Source: Sanguinoderma infundibulare (Eukaryota; Basidiomycota; Agaricomycetes; Polyporales; Polyporaceae). From it: a stretch of 64,000 bases of DNA. This document shows positions 48,370 to 59,373 of this stretch, in pieces; within the stretch, counting starts at the first letter, position 1; each line of letters opens with the position of its first letter. The DNA lies in contig JAVLRN010000010.1 of NCBI GenBank assembly GCA_032821775.1, positions 2,170,001-2,234,000 on the forward strand. The letters are read 5' to 3'. The position numbers and the translations under genes are program-made. The notes beneath the pieces are model-generated. The model was not told the origin of the DNA and did no database searches. It was given only the letters and a program-made list of their open reading frames with translations.

Positions 48370-48715
48370 GCCCGGAAGCACAACGTTGAAAACGAATGGA
48401 ATAAATATATGGTACGGCGCGGTCAGTCAACGGCGGCAAATAGGAGGACGATGTATCGCGCGAGAAAGAGTATATCTGCGTATCTGCGTATCTGCGTATC
48501 TGCGTATCTGCGCGGGGGAGGCATTGACGCATAGGATACGAGACGATAAAAGGTATGTGCGTATGATGACAATGAGAACGATGAGGGAGACAATGCATGC
48601 GATGAAAGCGATGAAGGCTCAAGCATATACGCAACGCCGCCTCGAGTCGTCTGTACCAAAATAAGAACTTGAACGAAATAAACCAGCTGAATCCAGACGA
48701 GGACGAGGACGAACG
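48370..48715 (-). repeat. Clp1-like 3' flank repeat
   Basis: Reverse-complement relative of 5189-5570, immediately downstream of Clp1-like copy 3. It contains GGTACGGCGCGG, GGCGGCAAATAGG and GGCTCAAGCATATACGC blocks. It includes an expanded 8-bp satellite. Confidence 0.75.
48473..48512. repeat. 8-bp minisatellite, five units of TATCTGCG
   Basis: Five perfect head-to-tail TATCTGCG units within the Clp1-like 3' flank repeat. The other repeat copies have only one or two related GTATGTGCG units here. Confidence 0.9.
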
Positions 48716-48738
48716 ACAGCCACGACCACAGGAACGAC

Positions 48739-50096
48739 TCACGCCTTGGCTGTCTGCATCGTCGCCCACTGAACACTGCCCGGCTGCGGCCGCGGCACAA
48801 GGTCCGGGCGACCGAGCGAGTATCCCAACCCCGCGAGGAGCATGTCGTAGCTCCAGTCCATCCCGGTCCACAGCCGGCGATCGCTCACGCCCAGGTAGAC
48901 GGCTTTCTGCCAGAGGGTGACGACCATCCCGATCCTGTCGATATCCGCACTGGACGTGTACCACGCTGCGAGCCTGCGGCCGGCCTCGAGGATGAAGTGA
49001 ACGATATGCGGACTAGGCTTCTCGAGCACGGGGAAGACGAAGGGGCTTCTGCACTGGGACGAGTTGGTCCGTGAGCCAGGAGACCTTGTGTACGCATACG
49101 TACATAGTCAGAAGGAGGAGTAGAAACGACGCCGGGTGAGGGACCGCGAGGGTAACGACAGGGAGGGCGATTTTGGGTGACCGTAACGCCTTGGAGGTTG
49201 ACAACGCGCTTCTCGGTAAAGGATGCGAACCCGAGCTTAAACCATTTCGCGCAGTACGCGGCGAGCACGAGGTTGTGAACGGGGATAAACGAGACCTTGC
49301 GCCGATTGTTCAAGGGTTTGCAGCGGACGGGGTGCGGGTGCGGGAGATCTCAGACGGCGAGGAAGTGTGTAGGGAAGTTGGGTGGAAGATGTTGGGGTGT
49401 GTGGTGCACTGCGTGGTCCGGTGAAGATGTTTCTTTACCTTGTCGGGCGGTGCAGCGCGACGACCCATGGAGGTGCGGTCGATTTGCGCGGGCTTGACGA
49501 GGTGCCACATTCTGAACAGTGGCGAGTGAGTGGGTCGTGCTCGGATGTACAAGAAAAAGGATGACGCACGATGCACCCGCAACCTCCAAACCCTGCATGA
49601 TGTAGCTGAAGTCCACGTCGGCCAAACCAGGGGTGCATGTGTCGATGTTCTCGCTGTTGAACGGAACGGGCCACACGGCGGGGGTAGGATGGCGAAGGAA
49701 ACGTGTCAAATTCAGGTTATCTACCTTGGACTCGGCTTGCTTCAGCGCAGGAGCTGGAACGGCAATTGGCTTGGGAAGGGCGTCGACATCGGTGATGTCA
49801 GTGCGAGCGGAGGGGGTTGAACAGCGGGCGCTCGTGAAGTCGGTAACCGCCTTCGAGACCTTCGCGACCAGGGCCTTGCTGGCATGTCGCTGGGAGTCCT
49901 ATACGATGTTCTTGATCTTGAGCGGGAGGTGGCCGCTGACGACGGGAGCACGCCTCCTGCGCGAGGCGGCCCAGGGTGAGACGAGGGCTTTGGCCTTCTT
50001 GAACGAGGCCGGGGAGGGTCTCAGTGTTTGAGTGCCAGGATGGAGAGAAGGAGAGATGGATATGCGAAGAGCTTCCTGCCGGTCGTCTTGTGCCAA
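48739..50096 (-). pseudogene. Clp1-like copy 3, disrupted
   Basis: The minus strand encodes FKKAKALVSPWAASRRRRAP then SGHLPLKIKNIV, where TAG at 49899-49901 replaces the CAG of copy 1. It goes on with SKALVAKVSKAVTDF, the block FNSENIDTCTPGLADVDFSY, and a damaged MGRRAAPPDKV exon. AKWFKLGFASFTEKRVVNLQ keeps the frame lost in copies 1 and 5, but the frame then breaks twice more before and after LPVVTLAVPHPASFLLLLLT. The C terminus SDRRLWTGMDWSYDMLLAGL ends at 48739. It lies head to head with HET-F. Confidence 0.6.
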
Positions 50097-50147
50097 CGTT
50101 TGTGAGCGATGCGGCTACCCGGCCCGGATGCACATCAGGCTTACTGA

Positions 50148-50344
50148 TTTATACGCCCTTCCTCTTCTCAGTGTTCCCGCCTACGAGATCCGGTCCTCCG
50201 TCATCCCGCATCTTTTAGTGTTGCGACATCCCCCCGCCAAGACCACAGCTTACTCCCCCGACCGTCCATCCGTAGGTATTTCCGTCCTATTTAGTTCCAG
50301 AGCTTAGTTCTCAAGACGCCCTTATCAGCTTTTCTCCTTCCGCG
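50148..50344 (+). promoter_or_regulatory. HET-F core promoter and 5' UTR intron
   Basis: ACTGATTTATACGCCCTTCC near 50143-50162 is identical to the HET-E leader (44700-44719) and offers a TATA-like TTTATA. A 57-bp 5' UTR intron is inferred at 50272-50328 (GTAGGT...TTATCAG), conserved before all seven HET ATGs. The ATG follows at 50345. Confidence 0.5.
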
Positions 50345-52855
50345 ATGCGCCTACTTAACACGAGGACCGGTCAATTCGAGGAGTTCCAGGATGTGAAAAA
50401 AGCACCTTTCTACGCCATGCTATCTCACACGTGGCGTTCGAAAGCTGATGGCGGCGAACAGACCTACGAGGAACTTAAGAAGATTCAGTCGTCATACGGT
50501 CCCGATGGTCATCGCTTGAACCCTCATCCCGCGACCTCTATTCCTCAACATGCTCCTACTGGCACGTATCCCCATACATGGTATGCTCCAAATCACGCTT
50601 CGGTACACTCCGCGTTCCCGATTCCGTCATCGTCGGCCCATTTTCCCTATGCGGCGCAACCCCCACCCTCTATGACATGGACCAACGTGCAAGGTGCGAC
50701 CGCTTCTGCCTTCATCCATTTGCGTGAAGCGAAATGCGACTGGAAGTACTAATGCACATTGGTACAGCTTCTGCCCAATATCCTCACCCCGCGACCGCCA
50801 TTCCTCCACAGGCTACGACTGGTACCGATCCCCATGCGCGGAACACTCCAAGTTGGACTTCACTAAACTCCACCACGAACTCGGCCCCAATTCCGCCGCC
50901 ATCTGTCGATTTCTTCTGGACGGCGCAACCCCCGCATTCTACGGCATGGGCCAACGTGCAAGGTGCGACGACTTGAACAACTATCTCATACGACTGGAGT
51001 GAAGCCTGAATTACTAATGCATGTCTTAGGTCCTGCCAAGAACGGTTTCTCCTCATCCTTTTGCTCCTCTAATGCAAACGTCGTAGACGGGAATTCGCCC
51101 CCTGAACCCCGTACCATCTGGGGTGACCCGGAGCTGTCGCCGAAGATATGGAAGGCTTGCCGAGTCGCGCGAGACAACGGCTACGAGTGGATATGGGTTG
51201 ACTCGTCCTGCATCGACAAATCCAACAGCTCAGAACTCTCCGAGGCGATCAACTCGATGTACCTCTGGTACGGGCTCGCGAAGGTCTGCTATGCCTTCCT
51301 TTCCGACGTTCCCGCCGAAGAAGACCATCGGGGCGAGCGTTCCAGGTTCCGCGAAAGCAAGTGGTTCACGCGCGGATGGACGCTCCAGGAACTCATCGCC
51401 CCTTTCGATGTCGTGTTTTTCTCCGAGGACTGGACGCGCATCGGATCCAAGCATTCTCTTGCCGACCTTGTCGAGGACATCACCGGGATCAGCTACAAAG
51501 CCCTACTGCACCTAGAATCGCTTGACTCGTTTAGCGTTGCACAGCGGCTCTCGTGGGCCTCGGAGCGAGAGACGACGCGGGAGGAAGACCGGGCATACTC
51601 GCTCATGGGTATCTTCGAGATCAACATGCCCGCCGTCTACGGTGAGGGCGATCGTGCTTTCAGACGACTGCAGGAGGAGATCATGCGGCGCATCCCGGAC
51701 CAGAGCCTTTTCGCTTGGGAGGATGTCTACCTAGGTTCTGAAATACCCCACGACCGCGCCACCCTCTCTCCGCCACACTCACAAACGTTTAGGTGCGATC
51801 CCGAAAGCGACTATGGCAATTCGTTCATCGCAGATACCCTGATAGCATTCAAGCATGGAAGGAGCATTGTGGCCGTCTCTCATGCTGCAGTCTTCACTCG
51901 CCTCCAGCTCTCCTACTTTGCCCCCGCAGACTACAATTTCGGCCCGCATGGTATCCGCACTCAGATTCCTGTTCTGCCCCTCTCCGAATACTTACCTGAA
52001 AGCGCAACCGAGTGCCCGGACAGTATCCCGCTGTCCCAGTGGTATCTCACCATCCTCGGCTGCGAACACAAAGACTTCCCTGGACACCTTCTCGGACGGG
52101 TCTGCTACATACCTCCCTCCAGCTCTGGTGTCGAATTCTTGCACTTCGGATGTGTGGAGATCACGAGTTATTCGATTCCACACCTGCCCGAGCTCTTTCC
52201 TTTGTCGCCGGCCACCATCGAGCGCTGTCGGCCTAAGATAGCGGTCAAGACGGTGTACATCTCCCACCCTGACCGCGCCGAAGCGATATCGGAGGACGTT
52301 TGCGGTCAGCCACACGAGATGATCAACTTGATGCTGGCGAGGGAGACACGCGATGCTCTACGCGGCCAAGGGTACAAAGTTGATCTTCGAGGTCCAGATC
52401 AGGACCACCCGGCCACTCACCGGCTTACACTCTCCAACGACGAACACACCATCTCCATTGAATACGAGCACACTCTCCAGAAACATGAGCTTTACGGTCA
52501 GCGGCTCACCATCTACGCCGATGTGCAGCTGTCGAGGCCCGATCCCGACTCTGCCGGGGACGTCCATCAGGTAGATCCTCGTAAGGCTGTGTCATGGGTC
52601 GATATCATACCGTGGTACTCTAACCTCGAGAACAAGAGCGTCACGCTGAAAGCAACAGGAGGCAGGACGTACACCATCACCCTCGGCTTTGACTACGCAG
52701 GCTCAGGGCACTACGTTTTCCGCGTCGAGGTCTGCGATGACACACCAGTCGCATTTTCTCCCTCGCCCGCCGAGCCACCGCAGGGAGGACAGCATCGGGT
52801 GTCTGGACCCGATGGGAAATATGTGTGGGGAAGGCATAGAAGCATAGGATACTGA
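50345..52855 (+). CDS. HET-F: HET-domain protein with a repeat-derived C terminus, 789 aa
   Basis: Exons 50345-50693, 50768-50962 and 51030-52855 join in frame. Same duplicated-exon plan as HET-E. Motifs: YAMLSHTWRSKADGGEQTYE, WIWVDSSCIDK, TRGWTLQEL, REEDRAYSLMGIFEINMP and RRLQEEIMRRIPDQSLFAW. The middle region from YLGSEIPHDRA onward is very close to HET-C rather than HET-E, which suggests gene conversion or a chimeric origin. After GGQHRVSGPDG the acidic tail is replaced by KYVWGRHRSIGY, which is translated from the adjacent Clp1-like 3' flank repeat. Intact frame; allorecognition role inferred. Confidence 0.88.
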
Positions 52856-53035
52856 TGCAGTCGGGTCGTATATGTGCATATGATGACGATGAGGACGACG
52901 AAGGATATGGATGATGCATGCGATGGTGATAGGGATGGAGGCTGAAGCATATACGCAGAGCCGCCGCGAGTGGCCCGTACCAAAATAGTAACTTGAAGGA
53001 AAATAGCCGAACGCAGACGAGGACGAGAACGAACA
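52806..53035 (-). repeat. Clp1-like 3' flank repeat overlapping the HET-F stop
   Basis: Reverse-complement relative of 5189-5410. GCATAGAAGCATAGGATACT and TGATGCAGTCGGG correspond to the inverse of CTGCATCAGTATCCTACGCT in the other copies. The first 50 bases are used as HET-F coding sequence. Confidence 0.85.
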
Positions 53036-53058
53036 ACAGCCACGACCCAAGAAGCGAC

Positions 53059-54565
53059 TCACGCCTTGGCCGTCAGCACCGTCGCCCACCGAATGCTGCT
53101 CGGCTGCGGGCGAGGAACGAGGTCCGGACGGCCGAGCGAGTAGTCAAGACCCGTCAGGCGCATGTCGTAGCTCCAGTCAATTCCCGTCCACAGCCGGCGA
53201 TCGCTCACGCCGAGGTAGACTGCGTTCTGCCAGGGGCCAATAACCATCCCGATCATGTCGATGATCGCATTGGGCGTATACCGCGCCGCGAGTCTGCGGC
53301 CAGTCTCGACGATGTAGTGCGGATTCTGCGGCGTCGGCTTTTCAGGTATGGTGAAGACGACGATGGGCTTCCGGACGAGCACGAGCTGGTCCATGAGCCA
53401 GCTGACCTTGTGCACGTACATGGTCTGAAGGAGAAGAAGGAATGATTCGGGGTGTGGGACCGCAAGCGGGACGACAGGGATGTTGATTTGCGTGCCCGCG
53501 ACGCCTTGGAGGTCGACGACGCGAATCTCGGTGAAGAACGTGGGCCCAAGCTTGAACCATTTCGCGCAATGCGTGGCCAGCACGAGGTTGTGGGCGAGGA
53601 TGAGCGACACCTTGCGCCGGTCGTTCGAGGGCTTGCGGCGGACGGGGTGCGCGTGCGGCAGATCCCAGACGGCGAGGACTTGTGTAGGAAGTTGGGTGGA
53701 AGGTCTTGGGGTGTGCGGTGCACTGCGTGGTCCGCGATGATGACGTTGACCTCGTCAGGGAGCGCGGCGCGACGACCCATGGAGGTGCGGTCGATGTGCG
53801 CGGTCTTGACGAGGTGCCACATTCTGAACAGTGTCGAGTGAGTCAGTCGTGCTCGGATGTACAAGAAAAAGGATGACGCACGATGCACCCGCAACCTCCA
53901 AACCCTACATGATGTAACTGAAGTCCACGCCGGCCAAACCAGGGGCGCATGCGTCGATATTCTCGCGATTGAACGGCACGGGCCAGACGGCGTTGCAGGA
54001 CGGCGAAGCAAACATGGTAGGTTGAGATTGATGGCCTGCTAGAGCGTGGAGCCAGGTGCGATAATTGGTTCGGGAAGGGCCCTGACATCGGTAATTTCAG
54101 TGCGGGCGGAGGGTGTCAAACGGCGGGTGCTCGTGAGGTCGGTAACCGCCTTCGCGACGAGGACCTTGCTGGTACGTCGCTACGAATTCTGGACGACCTT
54201 CTGGATCTTGAGTGGGAGGTGGCTGTTGACAATACGAGCACGCCTCCTGCGCGAGGCCTCGCGCGCTGAGACGAGTGCTTCGGCCTTCTTGGGGGACGCC
54301 GGGGGGGGGGGGGGGGGGGTTCTCGGCGTTTGAGCCCTTCCTGACGAGGAAGCGTGTTCAGAGGATCCGACGGCCGTGTCGAAAAAGAGTGAGCAGAGGT
54401 TAGGACGTTGGATGGACATGCGAAGAGTCCAAGCTTGCTGGCGGTTGTCTTGCGAGGTTTGTGAGCAGTGCGGCTATCCGGTCCGGGAACTACACACGCC
54501 ACAAGTGGTCGCCCGGGCCGCCTCGTGCCGTTCTGCCAGTGAGTCGTTGAGCTTGCATGTCGCAC
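53059..54565 (-). pseudogene. Clp1-like copy 4, disrupted
   Basis: Best-kept C-terminal half: AKWFKLGPTFFTEIRVVDLQ, GVAGTQINIPVVPLAVPHPE, SFLLLLQTMYVHKVSWLMDQ and SDRRLWTGIDWSYDMRLTGL, ending TVLTAKA at 53059. MGRRAALPDEVNVIIADHAV is intact, but a 1-bp deletion after LPPNF shifts the frame before AVWDLPHAHPVRR. In the N-terminal block, VVQNS is followed by TAG where copy 1 has CAT (His). The N-terminal coding region also holds a run of 19 C (plus-strand G, 54301-54319). It faces HET-F tail to tail. Confidence 0.6.
54301..54319. repeat. Homopolymer run of 19 G
   Basis: Plus-strand G19 inside Clp1-like copy 4. The same spot is C4 in copy 1 (near 3914) and C8 in copy 2 (near 12845). Length could also be affected by sequencing error. 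Confidence 0.8.
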
Positions 54566-55740
54566 TCCTTCGTCTCTTCTGTCAACCTAGCCTTGCGTCT
54601 TTGATTGCCCTGGAAACTCCCCGGTCACCCACGGTACATCCCAACTGATACGTTCCTTCCTGTAACTGGGACATGGCGGCCACCTGGACCAACGGCTCAA
54701 ATTTTCTACAACTATCCCGCTACTCCCTCAAACTCAAGTGCTACTGATGAGCTGTACCGTGAAGGCCAGACAGCTAGGGCAACGAGCTAATCTAGCGTCC
54801 GCACACCGCACTCTCGGCCCATTTCCGCCGTGCACCGCACTCAAGACGGAGCCATGACTACGATTCGTGTTCCCAAGAAGAACGGGGGACGTTCCCTTGT
54901 GTCTTACAGTCTCCCGTGTCCTTATCCCTTCCTGCATAAGCCTAGCTTCGTTGTGCGTGTTAGTCTACCCGTTCGACGACTACCCTCAGACACCGCTTCA
55001 ATCGGCACCCCTCGCATCTACGACTGCTGGTGCGTCTTCTGTCTCCGATGCCAATTTCTCCGTGAAAGAATCATCCTCATGTGTAACAAGGCCAGAAAAC
55101 GACACGGATACATCAATAACGTTTCCATATTTCCCTCAGACCCCTCACGCGAGCAGGAGAAGCTATGCCGTCCGACCGCGACTCAGGGTGAAGCTGAACG
55201 ATAGAGAGATGCACGACTTTGACGAGGGCCAGGTCGGAGGAGCGAAATATCGTGCACATGGAAACGGGAGAGCGAATTTTCGAAAGGTGAACGAGGTGCG
55301 CAAGACGTCCCCTGCCAGTTTTCGCATACGTGTCTTACATTTCGCTGTTACCAGTTCGGCCTGGACATTCGCTCGACATACCGTCGCAGGTGCAAAGGCA
55401 GTTGTGAGTTCTTGTCCAACCCCACAATTCATTGCCAATGATCGCCTATATCGTTCTTCAGCTTCCAGTTTCTCAGTTGCTCCTCTTCGCGACCAGCTGC
55501 AAGCACTCCGATGTACCGATAGGCACGTCTACTGAACCTGTTTAAAGAGCACTTGTCGGAACAGCTGGTTCGGGTGGACCTTCGCATCTCTCCTTCTAGC
55601 AAGGCACTATTGATGGATTACCATGATGTGAGTCGCGAATCGCGTACAGCTGCTGCATAATTGCTCCCACTGTCTCATATCATGGGTGGTTCAGGATTCG
55701 TTCCAGTCTACGCCTTTCGGGGATATACCATATGTAGGTC
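54566..55740 (+). other. Unrecognised, possibly once-coding region
   Basis: The plus strand has protein-like pieces: HDFDEGQVGGAKYRAHGNGR, YQFGLDIRSTYRRRCKG, and DSFQSTPFGDIPYVGLFLGN running into SEAMLIALSAFAR, with GT...AG signals between them. The last piece is also present, inverted, next to the HET-C tail at 9700-9760. I cannot assign a family. It may be a fragmentary gene or a transposon remnant. Confidence 0.35.
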
Positions 55741-56810
55741 TGTTCCTCGGCAACAGCGAGGCGATGCTGATCGCTCTTTCAGCGTTTGCGCGCAGGTGAG
55801 TTATGCTCGCATATTGGCGGGCTTGCGAATTTAACATGTTCCATAGCAAGGATGCGGGGCGCTGGTGCTATGGCTGGCATTTCTCGCTGCGGGTCCGAAG
55901 AGCACCTGGAAGTTGCGATCGGATATGCCTGATGAGAAATGCCGTGACAAGCATGAGAGCGCGAACTGCAGTGAGAAAGGCCTAAATTGGCGCTGCTCAC
56001 AACGGACCCGGAGACGTCACACCTACAGGGGTGCTGCTGCCTACTTCCAGCCCGTTTGGACAAGGAAGAGAGACACCGGTAAGTACACCGAAAGTGCCAC
56101 CCGGTGTGTGATGGGCGTCCGGAGCTGATGTCTTCCGGTGTATGCCGATTCATCTCATCTTGCGAAGAATTTTTGGAGCCATTTGTACACTAGTAGGCCG
56201 CCCGGCGTCGTCGTGTATGCGCCTAAATTGACGTGTGCTGCGTAGAACGTCGGTTTGGACGCCCTCACAAGGCACCAGAATGTCCGCACTAGGGGAGAGG
56301 GTGGACAACGTGTCGAGGACGACACTACTGCAGGATCGTGATTATGTCCTGTCGTCGTCATGATCATTGTTTCCGTCATTCTCTGCCAGGTTGTTAGGCG
56401 TAGTGTCTCCGGTGCATGGGGCAGTATGGGGGCCGTCAGCACCCTTTTTCTCTTGCTATCGTTATGGACGTGACAGGACAGACCGTGCACAGGCCGGGCA
56501 GCTGCGGACACTCAGACAGAGCTCTGAGAAGATGGCGGACGTGGGGGGCGCTCTTGCGACTCGAGGTGGTTCCGATGTCAAGTTAGCGCGAGTATTCGCA
56601 TGGAAGCGCAGACAGAGCGCGCGGAGTCCGATGACACACAATCTGCGATTCATCAATGGCAGGCCACATCGTGCATGTGGACGTATGCGTTGCGCGTCCG
56701 GGTTGGTTGGTAGACTGCTGCTACCTCCTGACGACTACGACCGATCCCTCTTCTCAATCTCTGAGCCTCCGAGATCCTCTCCTGTGTTAGCCCCCTGATC
56801 ACCCATCCGT
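55741..56810. repeat. Inverted duplicate of 8700-9760
   Basis: Reads as the reverse complement of the left-arm segment, in the same position relative to its HET gene (HET-G here, HET-B there). No intact ORF is shared by both copies. Confidence 0.8.
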
Positions 56811-56875
56811 AGGTGCTTTTGTTGATGTTTCGTTGCGCACCTTACTCAAGCCGCTTTAGCATACCTCCTCGCGAG

Positions 56876-59373
56876 ATGCGCCTCCTCAACACAAGAACCG
56901 GTCAATTCGAGGAGTTCCAGGAAGTGAAAAAAGCTCCAAGTTACGCCATACTATCTCATACGTGGCGTTCGAAAGCGGACGGCGGCGAACAGACATACGA
57001 GCAACTCAGGAAGATCCAGGCGTTTTACGGCCCCGATGGTCGTCGTTTGGACCCGCTCCCCGCGCATTCCGCTCCACTACCTATCAATATCTGTCCTTGC
57101 CCCTGCTGCGCTCGGAATCACGGTCCAGTAGACCCCACCACCTGCGCAGTCGCTACTCCCCCATCTTCCCTCGATACCGCGCAATACCCGAGCTCTACAG
57201 CATCCACTAACGCGGAAGGTGAGTCTACTTCAGCTCGTATTCGGTTCGTGTGAGACGAAACAAGAACGGAAGAACTGATAGAGTCGCAGCTCCTGCTCAG
57301 TGCTCCCTCCCCCCATCCTCTTCCGCTTGTGACGTGGGCGTCGTAGTCCGGGATTTGGCACCCTCCCAACCTCGTACGATCTGGGATGACCCTGACCTGT
57401 CGCCGAAGATCCGAGAGGCGTGCCGGGTCGCGCGAGAGGATGGCTACGATTGGATCTGGGTCGACTCGTCCTGCATCGACAAGTCGAGCAGTTCAGAGCT
57501 TTCCGAGGCGATCAACTCGATGTACGTGTGGTACGGCCGGGCGAGGGTGTGCTACGCCCTCCTTGCCGATGTTCCCGCCAAAGACGACCCTTGGACGGAG
57601 GGTTCCAGGTTCCGCCGAAGCAAGTGGTTCAGGCGCGGGTGGACGCTCCAGGAGCTCATCGCTCCTGTCGATGTCGTGTTTTTCTCCGAGGACTGGACGC
57701 GCATCGGATCCAAGCATACTCTTCACGATCTGGTCGAGGATATCACCCGGATCAGTTACAGAGCCCTACTGCACCTGGAGTCGCTTGATAAGTTTAGCGT
57801 CGCCCAACGGCTCTCATGGGCCTCGGAGCGAGAGACGACCCGGGAGGAAGACCGAGCATACTCGCTCCTGGGTATCTTCGGCATCAACATGCCCACTATC
57901 TACGGCGAGGGCGGTCGTGCTCTCCGACGACTGCAGGAGGAGATCATGCGCCATATCCCGGACCAGAGCCTTTTCGCCGGGGAGGATGTCTACCTAGGTT
58001 CTGAGATCATCCATGACCCCACCATGACCCTGCCTGTGCCGAAGTCCCTAAGCCTTGTCTGCCATCCCTATGGGGCATCCTTCCTCGCAAACACCCTCAA
58101 GGCATTTAAGGATGGAGGGAACATTGAGGCAGTCTCTCATGATGCGGTCTTCACTCAACTCCAGCTCTCCAACTTTTCCGCCGCAGACTTCAATTTTGCC
58201 CCACATGGTATTCGCACTCGGATCCCAGTACTACCCCTCTCCGATTACTTACCTGAAAGTGCAACCGAGTGCCCAGACGATATCCCGCTATCGCAGTGGT
58301 ACCTCATGGTCCTTGGCTGCGAACACACAGACTTCCCTGGACACCTTCTTGGGCGGGTCTGCTACATACCTCCGTCCAAGTCTGGCATCGAATTCTTGCA
58401 CTCCGGATGTATACAGATCGACAATGCCGATGACCGGGATGATCTGTCTCAGCTCTTCTCCTTGTCGCCGGCCACCCTCAAGCGCTGTCAGTCGAAGATA
58501 GCGCTCAAGACGGTATACATGTCCCACCCCGACCATGCTGAAGCGACATCGGAGGACGTCAGCCATCGACCACACGAGACGATGAACTGGATTCTGGCGA
58601 GGGAGACATGCAATGCTCTACGCCGCCAAGGGTACAAAGTCGATCTTCGAGGTCCGGATCAGGACCACCCGGCCACTCACTGGCTTACACTTTCCAACGA
58701 CGAACACACCATCTCCATTGAATACCAGCACACTCTCCAGGAAAAGCAGCTCTGTGTTCAGCGGCTCACCGTCTATGATACTGAGCGGCTCCCTATCTAT
58801 GATCAGCGGCTCACCATCTGTGCCTATGTGCAGATGTCGAGGCCCGAACCCGACTCTGCCGGGGACGTCCATCAGGCGGATCCTAGCAAGGCGGTGTCTT
58901 GGTCTGACTACAGGCCGTGGCAAACTAGCCTCAAGAACAAGGGCGTCACGTTGAAAGCAGCAGGAGGCAGGACGTACACCGTCACCCTCGGCCTTGACCA
59001 CGGAGGCTTAGGGTACTACTTCTTCCGTGTCGAGGTCCGCGATGACACACTAGCCGCACCTTCTCCCTCGCCCACCGAGCCACCGCAGGGAAGAGAGCGT
59101 CGGGTGTCTGGGACTGATGCGGACGGGAAAGGGCGTTACGCTGAAGGAGAGGTCGGGGGAGGTGGTGACAACGGTGAGCGGACTCGCGAGGACGGCCCGA
59201 GTCCTGCCTCCGTGGTCGATGCCACTGCCGAGGACGGGCGCGCAGGTCGACCGGAGGAGGATTCGGAGGCGGCTGATGAACGGGAGGCTCGCGCGGAGGC
59301 GGGCGAGCAGGAGGTGAAGGACGAGGACAAGTTCGGAAGGCTAGGCGCGCTGTGCTGCGGACGTGAAGGATAG
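56876..59373 (+). CDS. HET-G: HET-domain protein, 808 aa
   Basis: Exons 56876-57218 and 57290-59373 with a 71-bp intron (GTGAGT, CTGAT, CAG) as in HET-A and B. MRLLNTRTG start; YAILSHTWRSKADGGEQTYE; CPCCARN insertion; WIWVDSSCIDK; RRGWTLQEL; REEDRAYSLLGIFGINMP; RRLQEEIMRHIPDQSLFAG, where the usual Trp is Gly. Near residue 620 a short Arg-Leu-rich repeat (QRLTVYDTERLPIYDQRLTI) extends the region relative to paralogues. The tail has one acidic module (RTREDGPSPASVVDATAEDG) and ends LGALCCGREG. Sister copy of HET-B by its shared upstream sequence. Confidence 0.9.

Noticed and set aside
48473..48512. CRISPR-like array at the TATCTGCG repeat
   Set aside because: Units are directly adjacent with no spacers, and the genome is eukaryotic. 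It is a simple minisatellite.
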